A stretch of 64,000 nucleotides of DNA, from assembly GCA_964568805.1 (NCBI GenBank), contig CAZMRW010000001.1, forward strand, positions 62,001 to 126,000, read 5' to 3'. The position numbers and the translations under genes are program-made. Shown piece after piece: positions 8,817-16,805 of the stretch. Positions within the stretch are counted from its first letter, which is position 1. Each line of letters opens with the position of its first letter. This DNA is from CAZMRW01 sp964568805. GTDB lineage: Bacteria > Pseudomonadota > Gammaproteobacteria > Methylococcales > Methylomonadaceae. Under the pieces are notes generated by a model. It saw only the letters and a list, made by a program, of their open reading frames with translations, was not told where the DNA came from and did not search any database.

Positions 8817-9643
8817 GATCCCGATGCGCCTCCGCCGCCAAAACCGCCGCCACCTCCGCCCCACGAGCCTCCTCCTCCGGAACCACGGTAACCTCCGCCG
8901 CTGGACCAGCCGCCACCGCCACCGCGGGTGAAGCCGCCAAGCAGCAAGATAAACACCATGAGTCCCAGCATGAAAGCAAAGCCTAATCCCAGTATGATGG
9001 CCGCCACTGCGGCGCTGCCTAGACCGGCAATAAACGCGCCCATGAAACGTCCCATCAATGCCGTCAAAACAAAACCCGTGAACATGCCGGCAACCAGGAT
9101 GAACATGAAAGTGCCCATGTTCCGCTCATCAGCCGGCTGTTGCACCGGTTCGGGTAATGCTTCGCCCCGGATCAACTGCATCAACTGAGTCACGCCGGCA
9201 TCGATGCCTCCGGCAAAGTTGCCTTGCTTGAAATAAGGCGTGATGGTTTCGGCAATCACGCGCTTGGCGACGGCGTCGGGAATTACGCCTTCCAGGCCGT
9301 AGCCGACTTCCAGACGTAATCTACGGTCGTTTTTGGCGACAATCAGGATGACGCCGTCATCGATGTTTTTGCGTCCTATTTTCCAGGCATCGGCAACCCG
9401 AATGCCGAATTGGGCAATGTCTTCGGGTTGGGTCGTGGCAATTATCAGTACGGCGATCTGGCTGCCCTTTTCGGCTTCAAATGCCGCCAATTTTTGCTCC
9501 AGGACGCTGATTTGAGCAGGAGCGAGCGTGGCAGTCAGATCGGTGACTCGATGCGACAAGTCCGGGACTGCGATTTGCGCCCACGCCGTTGTAAAAAAAA
9601 CAAGCAGACATAAGCCCAAGCCAATGCGGATGGAATTGATCAT
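8810..9643 (-). CDS. TPM domain protein with membrane segments and Gly-rich tail (YgcG type)
   Basis: 277 residues: signal peptide (cut likely after 'TAWA'), periplasmic TPM domain (about 28-160, with 'VADAWKIGRKNIDDGVILIVAKNDRRLRLEVGYG' type core), two or three hydrophobic helices (about 180-240), and a C-terminal glycine-rich tail with repeated GGGG blocks ending in GASGSW. This architecture is the classical YgcG form found next to LemA. It is probably anchored in the inner membrane with TPM in the periplasm. The molecular role is not established. Confidence 0.85.
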   Translation of the reverse strand: MINSIRIGLGLCLLVFFTTAWAQIAVPDLSHRVTDLTATLAPAQISVLEQKLAAFEAEKGSQIAVLIIATTQPEDIAQFGIRVADAWKIGRKNIDDGVILIVAKNDRRLRLEVGYGLEGVIPDAVAKRVIAETITPYFKQGNFAGGIDAGVTQLMQLIRGEALPEPVQQPADERNMGTFMFILVAGMFTGFVLTALMGRFMGAFIAGLGSAAVAAIILGLGFAFMLGLMVFILLLGGFTRGGGGGWSSGGGYRGSGGGGSWGGGGGGFGGGGASGSW

Positions 9644-9656
9644 TAGCGGTCAGGTT

Positions 9657-10262
9657 TTATCGGCTCGGAGCGGGTGCCGGAGCACCGAAATTGACTTCAG
9701 GCGGCACCGCAATCGCTTTTTCATCCTCGACGGTAAATCCGGGTTTGGTTTTGTAGCCGAACAGCATCGCGGTGAGATTGGTCGGAAAGGACCTTACCGT
9801 GACGTTAAAGTCCTTGACTGCGTCTATATAGCGGTTACGCGCCACGGTGATGCGGTTTTCCGTGCCTTCGAGCTGCGCCTGCAAATCACGAAACAAACCG
9901 TCGGCTTTAAGCTGCGGATAATTTTCGGCAACCGCCAGCAAGCGCGATATCGCACTGGTCATTTGCCCTTGCGCGGCGATGAATTTATTGAATGCTTCTT
10001 CATCGTCGACCAGTTCGGGCGTGGCCTGGATGGAGCCGACTTTGGCGCGCGCCTCGGTTACTTGCGTCAGCACATCTTTTTCGTGCGCCGCATAGCCTTT
10101 GACGACATTAACCAGGTTCGGCACCAGGTCGGCACGGCGTTTATATTGGTTCAGGACTTCGCTCCAGGAGGCCTTGATGTTCTCATCGGTCGTCTGCAGC
10201 GTGTTATAGCCGCATCCGGACAGGATAATCGCCATGAATGAAATAATCAGATAGTTATACAT
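9657..10262 (-). CDS. lemA: LemA family lipoprotein
   Basis: 201 residues. The N-terminus is a lipoprotein signal with lipobox LSGC, predicting an anchored periplasmic protein. The LemA core is evident: 'WSEVLNQYKRRADLVPNLVNVVKGYAAHE', then 'AENYPQLKA', then 'RNRYIDAVKDFNVTVRSFPTNLTA' and a C-terminal Pro-rich tail. It is first in the three-gene leftward operon lemA-TPM-TPM, with 13 nt to the next start. Cellular role unknown. Confidence 0.93.
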   Translation of the reverse strand: MYNYLIISFMAIILSGCGYNTLQTTDENIKASWSEVLNQYKRRADLVPNLVNVVKGYAAHEKDVLTQVTEARAKVGSIQATPELVDDEEAFNKFIAAQGQMTSAISRLLAVAENYPQLKADGLFRDLQAQLEGTENRITVARNRYIDAVKDFNVTVRSFPTNLTAMLFGYKTKPGFTVEDEKAIAVPPEVNFGAPAPAPSR

Positions 10263-10271
10263 AGTTTGTTC

Positions 10272-10481
10272 TCACTGGTTAATGCGATAGCCATTGCAAA
10301 ATGATCTTGGTTTTTTTAAAACGTGTATGCCTAAAAAAACGGCAGCGGCTATGCTTTCGGCTGTCGCAGGATGGGTAACGGGAAAAGTCCTGCCGGACAA
10401 AGCATGGTCCCTGCGGCCGTTGATCAGAAGTTGTTTGGGCTGGCGGATAAAGTCAGCGGTTTTGGGGCCCAATACGGTCAT
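10272..10481 (-). pseudogene. N-terminal remnant of an aldehyde dehydrogenase
   Basis: From an ATG at 10481 the frame reads 'FIRQPKQLLINGRRD', then SGRTFPV and HPATAESIA, the N-terminal signature of NAD-dependent aldehyde dehydrogenases (normally '..LLINGKW..SGKTFPV.NPATGE.IA'). Homology stops after about 50 residues and the frame ends at about 69, so the other roughly 400 residues of the family are absent. A good ribosome binding site (AGAGGA, 6 nt from ATG) persists. I infer deletion of most of the gene. Confidence 0.55.
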
Positions 10482-10781
10482 GGCGGATCCTCTGAATGAA
10501 TCTCTTATATAGAGGCAAGTATACCTGTTGAGTTCCAAATCGCCAGAGAATAATGGCGTTTAATACGCCACAAAAAATCAATGAGGCCAAATCAATCGGG
10601 TAAACCTCCATGGGATATCATTGGGACAAGTTTTTGCCATGATTTTTTTTGCTGAACAGTGTGAGATGATGACGAATTGGCTGAAAATGCGTTTTAAACA
10701 ACCGGTGTGTGTCAAATATACCGATAACTGGTCACTGGCAGCATAGAACATGCCGCCCTGTTTTCGGAGATGATGGCGATA

Positions 10782-10813
10782 AACAGTTGAGCTAGCCGTT
10801 TAGCCCAACTGTT
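10782..10813. terminator. Stem-loop terminator downstream of the glycerophosphodiesterase gene
   Basis: AACAGTTG-a-GCTA (10782-10794) pairs with TAGC-c-CAACTGTT (10801-10813): a 12-bp stem with one mismatch and a 6-nt loop, 12 nt beyond the leftward gene's stop. The trailing U-tract is poor on both strands. Confidence 0.55.
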
Positions 10814-10824
10814 CCCGGATGCGG

Positions 10825-12072
10825 TTATTTCAAGTTCATGCAGTTGGCGTAATAGGTGACGGTCGCGGCCCAGTCGGAGAAAACGCCCATAACGCCTACA
10901 TCTTTGGCGAGCACATCGAGCAGGATCATCGTGTCGCCGTCCGTTTCAATGCCGTCGGTGACGGATTGGTAGTAATAACCGCCGCCGTCCTTCAAAAGAC
11001 CTGAGCGCTCCAGCGTCCAGGTGATAATCTTTAATCCAGATGCATTGATTGCCTTGGCATAATCGGAAGGGATTATTTTGTTATCAGCATCCAGCGTTAC
11101 CAGAGTCCAGGTCGGGGGAGCCACGATCTGTATGCCGCCGGCAAGCAGTTCGGGCAATTTCGCGGTGGCTGCCACCACATCTTCCGGCGTGTTCAGGTCT
11201 TCGAGAGCGACGGCTTGTTTGCCGAATGCCGGCTCATGGCTAATCCAGTACAGTACGTCGTTTACATTAAAGGACTGAGGATAAACACGGTCAGGATTCA
11301 CGCCGGCTTCCTTGTATTCATCGATCATCTTCTGAGCATACACTTCCTGGCTGAAGCCATCGAACGGCATCGCGACACTGGGAGCTTTTAACTCGGGAGT
11401 CATTTTTACACCCAGTTTTTTGAACAACGCAATACTTTCCTTATGCGTCATCAGGATTCCGTTGCCGGCATATAAATCGGTACGAAAACCGGGGGTGGCA
11501 TCCAGATAGCCGGCAACCGTCGTTGCATCGGGATTGCCGGCGTCCATCTTGCCCTTAAGCGACTTGAACTCAGCCAAGGTAATGTCGCTGGTGCAGCATT
11601 GAACGTTTGCAAAAGGCGTTGCGCTGGTAAAGTCCGGCGGTACCGAACATTTTCCGGCCAGCTCGGTTTCGAGAATATTCGTTGTGGTATGCAAATCGCA
11701 TTGTGAATGACGGCAGACCAGTTCCTTATCCTTGGTAAAGGTGACATCGCATTCGACGATACCGGCTCCCATCTGTGCCGCTGCTTCATAGGATTGCCTG
11801 GTGTGTTCGGGAAATTGCAAGGCGGCGCCCCGGTGGCCGATCGAAAAATCGGTTTTATAAAAAGGGCCTTTTGAGCATTGCTGGAGAGCGCTTTTAAGCT
11901 CGCTCTGCTTCATATCCGAGACCAGAAAAAACGGTCTTGGTCCCAACTGGACGTTTTGCCTGTGGTGTCGGCGATCGGCATCGTCATTGCCATTTTGGAC
12001 GGCCGAGGCGACTAGCGGTGACAACGCGGTCAATACCCCCACGCCGGCAAGTAGATTTTTAAACAAGCTCAT
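10825..12072 (-). CDS. Glycerophosphodiester phosphodiesterase, secreted
   Basis: About 415 residues. A signal peptide ('MSLFKNLLAGVGVLTALSPLVASA') is followed by a GDPD domain: SIGHRGAALQFPEHTRQSY with the catalytic His and Arg, then 'VECDVTF' and a second His in 'CRHSQCDL' as general acid/base and metal ligands. It hydrolyses glycerophosphodiesters to glycerol 3-phosphate and an alcohol in the periplasm. It is larger than E. coli GlpQ, with an insertion of about 60 residues holding several Cys. ATG at 12072 has AGAGG 8 nt upstream and starts directly at the signal peptide. Confidence 0.88.
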   Translation of the reverse strand: MSLFKNLLAGVGVLTALSPLVASAVQNGNDDADRRHHRQNVQLGPRPFFLVSDMKQSELKSALQQCSKGPFYKTDFSIGHRGAALQFPEHTRQSYEAAAQMGAGIVECDVTFTKDKELVCRHSQCDLHTTTNILETELAGKCSVPPDFTSATPFANVQCCTSDITLAEFKSLKGKMDAGNPDATTVAGYLDATPGFRTDLYAGNGILMTHKESIALFKKLGVKMTPELKAPSVAMPFDGFSQEVYAQKMIDEYKEAGVNPDRVYPQSFNVNDVLYWISHEPAFGKQAVALEDLNTPEDVVAATAKLPELLAGGIQIVAPPTWTLVTLDADNKIIPSDYAKAINASGLKIITWTLERSGLLKDGGGYYYQSVTDGIETDGDTMILLDVLAKDVGVMGVFSDWAATVTYYANCMNLK

Positions 12073-12252
12073 GATAGCCTCTGATTTGAATAATTTAAGT
12101 TGATAGGATTCAACCTGGAGGCTACAAACATTACGTTGTGATAATTTCCATTTGATGTCGATTTTGTTAACAATTGATGAAAGCAAATGGCGTTTCATTC
12201 CGAAGCGCATGCCGAATGTAATCTTTTGATCGGAAAAAGCCGGATCTAAAAG

Positions 12253-12268
12253 CCGGGGTTAAACCCGG
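12253..12268 (-). terminator. Possible terminator of the zinc-ribbon operon
   Basis: CCGGGGTT followed by AAACCCGG forms a near-perfect 16-bp palindrome. On the minus strand it is followed by CTTTTAGA, about 50 nt after the zinc-ribbon gene stop. The tail is weak. Confidence 0.35.
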
Positions 12269-12313
12269 GATTCAATCAGAGTACTAAAAACCGACATTCG
12301 ACCCAATCGAAGG

Positions 12314-12706
12314 CTATCTGGTTTCATTGCCGCCATGCTTTTTCGCCAGACCGGCGAGGTGGACTCGCCTGGCTTCTTCCTTTCGGGCATTTTCTTTTTC
12401 CCGGCACGAGCGGCAGAGCACGGCATCGGTATTGATGTTCCCTTTCGCAACCTCGTACCACCATTTCTGTCTTGCGGCGGGCCAGACTTCTTCCGCGCCG
12501 CATTGCCGGCAAACGACCGCCTTATCGACATAGAACCGGGGCAGACGGCCATACGTATTGTTGTGCGCGAGTTCTTGTTGATCGGCGATGACGGCTCCCG
12601 GCGGGGGCTCACTATTCGGATCGCACGTATCAATGCCGGCCAACGCTTTCGCACGTCTTAACCGGCTTTCCTCAAGCCGTCTGGTTTTGGACTCTTCGCT
12701 GGTCAT
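12314..12706 (-). CDS. Small zinc-ribbon protein (zf-trcl type)
   Basis: 130 residues. The centre carries 'VDKAVVCRQCGAEEVW' and, about 30 residues later, 'AVLCRSCREKE': two CxxC knuckles with the aromatic FxxDK-type approach typical of the 'probable zinc ribbon' (zf-trcl) family. The flanks are highly charged. The start overlaps the stop of the upstream membrane-protein gene by 4 nt (ATGA), so the two are translated together. The function is not known; nucleic-acid binding would be a guess. Confidence 0.75.
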   Translation of the reverse strand: MTSEESKTRRLEESRLRRAKALAGIDTCDPNSEPPPGAVIADQQELAHNNTYGRLPRFYVDKAVVCRQCGAEEVWPAARQKWWYEVAKGNINTDAVLCRSCREKENARKEEARRVHLAGLAKKHGGNETR

Positions 12707-13089
12707 TGCTCCCGAGACGGTTTGGGCATCAGATACCAGAGAACGAATGCAATGAGAAAGAGAGCCGGCACATCGCCGACCAGGTTTATCCGGTCAGTCG
12801 GGTCGATAATGGCATAAATGAACATGATGCCGCCGTGGACAATGCTCGACCAGACCGTAAACCAGATCAGGCTGGTATTGGCCAAAGGATTTTTTGCCGC
12901 CAGGATCAAAAACACGCCCAAGGTCGCGTAGACCCCCATAATCATATGTTCATATTCTGGTTGCGGCGGCGTCCAACCCCAGCCCGAAGGCCAGATCCAC
13001 ATCATCATCGCCGGGACACCCGCAACGAAAAGAACGCCGATCACATAAAGAGCAATTTTCAGATACTTGAGTTTTTCTTCTTGTTGCAT
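12703..13089 (-). CDS. Small four-helix membrane protein (DUF6632-like)
   Basis: 128 residues with four hydrophobic helices (about 8-30, 47-65, 72-93, 103-122) and short charged ends. 'MIMGVYATLGVFLILAAKNPLANTSLIWFTVWSSIVHGGIM' type sequence suggests the DUF6632 group. It is upstream of, and overlaps by 4 nt, the zinc-ribbon gene. No enzymatic motif is seen; function unknown. Confidence 0.7.
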   Translation of the reverse strand: MQQEEKLKYLKIALYVIGVLFVAGVPAMMMWIWPSGWGWTPPQPEYEHMIMGVYATLGVFLILAAKNPLANTSLIWFTVWSSIVHGGIMFIYAIIDPTDRINLVGDVPALFLIAFVLWYLMPKPSREQ

Positions 13090-13203
13090 GACATTTTTCC
13101 TCTTGTGGTTTTAAAAAATGCTAAACAAATCAAACTGAGGGCGTGATTGCAAGACACGAACCCATTTTTCCACTTGCGACCGAGTAGTTAGGTCGTCACT
13201 TGA

Positions 13204-13854
13204 TTACGTTATGACCTCCGAGCCCCATTTCATGTTTCCAAACAAGAAGAACCCCAAACGGGGGTAGTAAACCGTGTCATTTGAGGCTCGGAGTGTAAAG
13301 ACCCAAGCTTGCCGTTCGTTTGCAAGGGTTGCCCATGCTTCCCAAATGGAAGTATCTACCCACTTTATTTGTGCTCCGGCGAGACGTTCGTATTCGTCCC
13401 GACTCATGCAAGAAATCGTACACCTGAGGGGCACTTTAGGCGCTTCGCTTGCGTTCAGAAGCAGGTCCATCGCTTCGGAGTACTTGGAACCGACTGGCAG
13501 AACTTCAGGTATAAGAATCTCGAGCATTCGCCGGGGCGTTGTAATTTCATCCAATCGCGGTCCAACCACAGTTGCGCGATCTCTCGACACAGGAAGCCAA
13601 CCCACTTGAGACGAGAGTTTGTATTTGCCCGTAGTGTGAAAGGAAACTTTTGGTTTCTCTAATGTTTTCGGGGCATCAATCTTTGGCGGCCTCACATCGC
13701 CCGCGATTCTATCAAAGACCGCTTCAACCTGTGACTGACATGTGTACGGAACCTGCATTACAACTGACTGGTCGGCCGACAAGCAGACACGCAACAGGTC
13801 GTAATGGGTGGATCCCACTTTCATGAGGACTCGCGAGTATTTATGTTTGCTCAT
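13204..13854 (-). CDS. Unrecognised protein of 216 residues
   Basis: I do not recognise a family. The protein is soluble, starts basic (MSKHKYSRV), has a Lys/Pro-rich linker around residues 55-75, and a C-terminal half rich in Trp and aromatic residues ('KWVDTSIWEAWATL', 'YYPRLGFFLFGNMKWG'). Codon choice looks less GC-biased at third positions than in neighbours (by eye), and it sits alone between a housekeeping pair and a palindromic repeat element, suggesting accessory DNA. No Shine-Dalgarno is obvious at the ATG. Confidence 0.55.
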   Translation of the reverse strand: MSKHKYSRVLMKVGSTHYDLLRVCLSADQSVVMQVPYTCQSQVEAVFDRIAGDVRPPKIDAPKTLEKPKVSFHTTGKYKLSSQVGWLPVSRDRATVVGPRLDEITTPRRMLEILIPEVLPVGSKYSEAMDLLLNASEAPKVPLRCTISCMSRDEYERLAGAQIKWVDTSIWEAWATLANERQAWVFTLRASNDTVYYPRLGFFLFGNMKWGSEVIT

Positions 13855-13874
13855 TTGGCAATCGGTAGCCTAAA

Positions 13875-13895
13875 TAATAAGTTGACACCTTATTA
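13875..13895. promoter_or_regulatory. Palindrome with TTGACA in the promoter of the 216-residue gene
   Basis: TAATAAG (13875-13881) and CTTATTA (13889-13895) flank a 7-nt spacer reading TTGACAC on the plus strand. It lies about 20-40 bp upstream of the minus-strand gene and could be an operator. Any link is inferred. Confidence 0.3.
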
Positions 13896-14007
13896 GGTGA
13901 ATATAAATATACAATTGTTGACGCATAACGCCATCCCGGCAAACCATTGGATTCAGATGCTATAACTTTCAATTTTTGATCGCAACCTTTTATACAAAAT
14001 TAAGAAC

Positions 14008-14329
14008 TTATCCATAAATAAGAAAGCAATCAAAGTAGATCAATGAATCCCGTTTGCCGCGCCGAGCACCGCAGCTTTGGCCCGGAACAGCCCGGAAGGG
14101 GCGTGGCAGGATGCCACGCGTTGCCAAAGGAACAGGAAGTCCCTTTTGGCAACCCCGAGTCAAAGCGAGGAGCGCAGGATTCAAGCGGCAACCGGGCGGC
14201 TTTTTCTTTGGTTTCTTTCTTTTGGCCGCGCAAAAGAAAGAAACTCGCCTTCGGGTGCGAGTACCCGATAAAAATAATCGTCGCGATAGCGACGCCTTTC
14301 CATGACGATTTTTTGTTATTTATGGATAA
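14008..14329. repeat. 322-bp palindrome-rich element with 14-bp terminal inverted repeats (MITE-like)
   Basis: Perfect terminal inverted repeats TTATCCATAAATAA (14008-14021) and TTATTTATGGATAA (14316-14329). Inside are at least five hairpins: GCGTGGCA/TGCCACGC (14101-14119), TTGCCAAA/TTTGGCAA with partly paired centre (14121-14152), GTTTCTTTCTTTTG/CAAAAGAAAGAAAC (14211-14244, 14-bp perfect stem), CGGGT/ACCCG (14252-14267) and CGTCGC/GCGACG (14279-14294). Open frames on both strands are by-products of the GC-rich palindromes. The central part resembles a dispersed intergenic repeat common in gammaproteobacteria and often mis-annotated as small proteins. No target-site duplication was evident. 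Confidence 0.7.
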
Positions 14330-14485
14330 ATTCAAATAAAACGCATAAGAGTCCTTGATCAAGCCCACAAATTAAGCCGCCGATTCATCACAAAATTTAT
14401 CAATACCCCCATGAATAAAGATCATTTAACAGCCCCGATTCAATGGGGTACTGTTAATAGAATCTTTTTTTGTGGGAGCTATGTT

Positions 14486-15580
14486 ATGAATATCCTCGGT
14501 AAATTCGCAGCCTTTTTATTGCTGCTCGTCTTAGAAGCTCAGGCCAACGCCGGATCGAACTTCGACATCCTGGCCCGCCTCGATTCGGGGCCCGGTAACG
14601 TGACCGTGATGGCGAACGGACGCATCATCATGAGCCTGCATCAGTTTTATCTGCCGAAATACACGGTGGTGGAGTATAAAAACGATACTCTCGTGCCGTT
14701 TCCCAATAAGGTATTGGCCGATGCGGATTCGATGTCAAATCTTAAACTCGATTCGGTGCTGGGCATCCGGTCCGACGCCAACGGCATCGTATGGATGCTG
14801 GATAACGGCATGCGCAGCGGCGTCACGCCGAAACTGGTGGGTTGGGACACCAAAATCGACAGGCTGCATCAGGTCATCTATTTGCCGCAGCCGGTTGCGC
14901 CCGCCGATGCGTTTGTCAACGATTTTGCAGTCGATACCCTGCGCAATCATATTTATATCAGCGACCCGGCGGGCGGGGGTAACGCCGCGCTGATTGTCGT
15001 CAATCTGAACACCGGAACGGCGAGGCGCGTACTGGAGGGCCATAGCAGCGTTATCCCTGAAGCTGTCGACCTGATCATCGACAACGTGCCGGTTCAAGTC
15101 AAAGATAAAAACGGAAAACTGGTTCGGCCTCATATCGGCGTCAACCCGATTACCGAAGATATGAACAACGAATGGGTGTATTTCGGCCCGATGCATGGGC
15201 ACAGTCTTTACCGGATCAAGGCGGACGACTTGGCCAATGCCGGACTGGACAGCAAGACATTGGCGAATCGCGTGCAGCGCTACAGCGACAAACCGGTATC
15301 GGACGGCATCACGATCGATAAGGATAACAATATTTACCTGGGGGAACTGGCGGCAAACGCCATCGGCGTGATTGCGGCCGATAAAAGCTACCGAAGGCTG
15401 GCGCAGTGCCCGAAACTTTCATGGGTGGATTCGTTCAGCTTCGGCCCGGCGGGACAATTGGTTGCGGTGGTCAATCGGCTGCATCAGTCGGCAGTGCTGA
15501 ACGGCGGCGTGTCGAAATCGAAGCCGCCTTATTATCTGTTACGGGTGAAATCCCTGGCTGCCGGATTGCCGGGACGCTAA
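14486..15580 (+). CDS. Secreted major royal jelly protein-family protein
   Basis: 364 residues with a signal peptide ('MNILGKFAAFLLLLVLEAQANA'). The rest is a royal-jelly/Yellow-type beta-propeller: 'VLGIRSDANGIVWMLDNGM' and 'NDFAVDTLRNHIYISDPAGGGNAALIVVNL' blocks, 'YFGPMHGHSLYRI', and 'SDGITIDKDNNIYLGEL'. Predicted periplasmic. Known bacterial members are mostly uncharacterised; some are annotated as gluconolactonase-like. ATG at 14486 has GGGAG just upstream and begins the signal peptide; an upstream ATG at 14411 is unlikely. It converges with the LysR gene beside pxmABC; a shared role is not shown. Confidence 0.85.
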   Translation: MNILGKFAAFLLLLVLEAQANAGSNFDILARLDSGPGNVTVMANGRIIMSLHQFYLPKYTVVEYKNDTLVPFPNKVLADADSMSNLKLDSVLGIRSDANGIVWMLDNGMRSGVTPKLVGWDTKIDRLHQVIYLPQPVAPADAFVNDFAVDTLRNHIYISDPAGGGNAALIVVNLNTGTARRVLEGHSSVIPEAVDLIIDNVPVQVKDKNGKLVRPHIGVNPITEDMNNEWVYFGPMHGHSLYRIKADDLANAGLDSKTLANRVQRYSDKPVSDGITIDKDNNIYLGELAANAIGVIAADKSYRRLAQCPKLSWVDSFSFGPAGQLVAVVNRLHQSAVLNGGVSKSKPPYYLLRVKSLAAGLPGR

Positions 15581-15622
15581 TGCAAAATTGATCAACCGCC
15601 TTAATTTGGCTGATGTTCCTTG

Positions 15623-16552
15623 CTAATCAGTTGAACCATTAATACTCCTGCCTATCGCTGTGATTTTATCCCGCAGCCAAAGATGGGCCGGATCCTTGTC
15701 CCGCAACGGATGCCAGATCATGACCAAATCGTAGGACGGCAGGTCGATCGGCACCGGAAAAATTGCCAGCGGCGCCAATTTTTTAAACTGTTCGGCAATT
15801 CGATACGGCAGCGACAGGATCATATCGGTTTCAGCAACGATCAGCGGTGCTGACAGAAAGTGCGGGACGATGAGCTTGATGCGCCGTTCCAGTCCCAGTT
15901 CGGTCAATTTCTGGTCGATGAAGCCCACATTGCTTCCTGTTCGGGATATCAGCATGTGGGGAACTGAAATATATTCCGCCAGTGAAGGCGCTTGTTTGAT
16001 CAGCGGATGGTTTTCTTTGACCATGCAAGCCATTCGGTCGCTGAATAACGGCTGGCAATGCAAGTGAGCGGGCGGGTTCAACACCGATTCGAAACCCAGC
16101 ACGACATCCAGACTGCCGTTTTCCAATTGGGCAGCCGGAAACGACGACTCGGTGCGCTTGACATGAATATCGATGCCGGGGGCCACCTGGTCGATCAGTC
16201 CGAATAGCTCGGGAATTAACAGAAATTCCATGTAATCCGTGGCGGCCAGGACAAATCGGCGCTGACTTGTGGCGGCCTCAAATTCCAAAGGCGGCTGAAT
16301 GAGTTGTTCCATCTCCGATAATAAGGCCCTGACCGGCTCAATCAAGGCCAGCGCTCTTTCCGTCGGCTTCATGCCCGTCGGCGTTTTTACCAGCAGCGGA
16401 TCGTCCAGGTGCTGGCGCAATCTATGCAAGATATGGCTCATCGCCGATTGCGTAATAAACATGTGCTCCGAGGCGCGGGTCACGTTGAGTTCCCGCATCA
16501 GCACATCAAACGCCACCAATAAATTCAGATCGAAGGTTCTTAAATTAGACAT
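15623..16552 (-). CDS. LysR-family transcriptional regulator divergent from pxmABC
   Basis: 309 residues. The N-terminal winged helix-turn-helix is clear ('FDLNLLVAFDVLMRELNVTRASEHMFITQSAMSHILHRLRQHLDDPLLVK' region, residues 4-55), followed by the effector domain; the sequence is closest in style to the NodD/SyrM branch. ATG at 16552 starts the conserved MSNLRTFDLN; a TTG 18 codons upstream is unlikely. It is transcribed away from pxmA across about 250 bp, the usual LysR arrangement, so control of pxmABC is a reasonable inference. The inducer is unknown. Confidence 0.92.
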   Translation of the reverse strand: MSNLRTFDLNLLVAFDVLMRELNVTRASEHMFITQSAMSHILHRLRQHLDDPLLVKTPTGMKPTERALALIEPVRALLSEMEQLIQPPLEFEAATSQRRFVLAATDYMEFLLIPELFGLIDQVAPGIDIHVKRTESSFPAAQLENGSLDVVLGFESVLNPPAHLHCQPLFSDRMACMVKENHPLIKQAPSLAEYISVPHMLISRTGSNVGFIDQKLTELGLERRIKLIVPHFLSAPLIVAETDMILSLPYRIAEQFKKLAPLAIFPVPIDLPSYDLVMIWHPLRDKDPAHLWLRDKITAIGRSINGSTD

Positions 16553-16632
16553 TTGGGAGATTTTCAATAGTGTCAGAAGGCGGTGATCCGGCGTTATGGT
16601 AACCAAACATTAGAGTGCACTGGCCATGAATT

Positions 16633-16648
16633 ATGTCGATAGTGACAT
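16633..16648. promoter_or_regulatory. Candidate LysR-type operator between regulator and pxmA
   Basis: ATGTC-6 nt-GACAT (16633-16648), an interrupted palindrome of the size LysR proteins bind, inside the divergent intergenic region of 16553-16805. AT-rich DNA and an ATTAATAATTAATT tract precede the pxmA ribosome binding site. Confidence 0.35.
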
Positions 16649-16805
16649 GAAATTTAAACATTTAACAAAGCCTCTTATTCAACCTACTGTATGGCTCAAG
16701 CGCATTGTTAAGATTGAGTCGGTTCTCTTTAATGGTAATGGACTTAATGACTGATCGGCAATATTTACGACGCGCTCATTAATAATTAATTTTGGAGAAG
16801 CATAC

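Noticed and set aside
14030..14368. Several frames of 60-112 codons on both strands
   Set aside because: They arise from the palindromes of the 322-bp repeat element, match each other as reverse complements and have no ribosome binding site.
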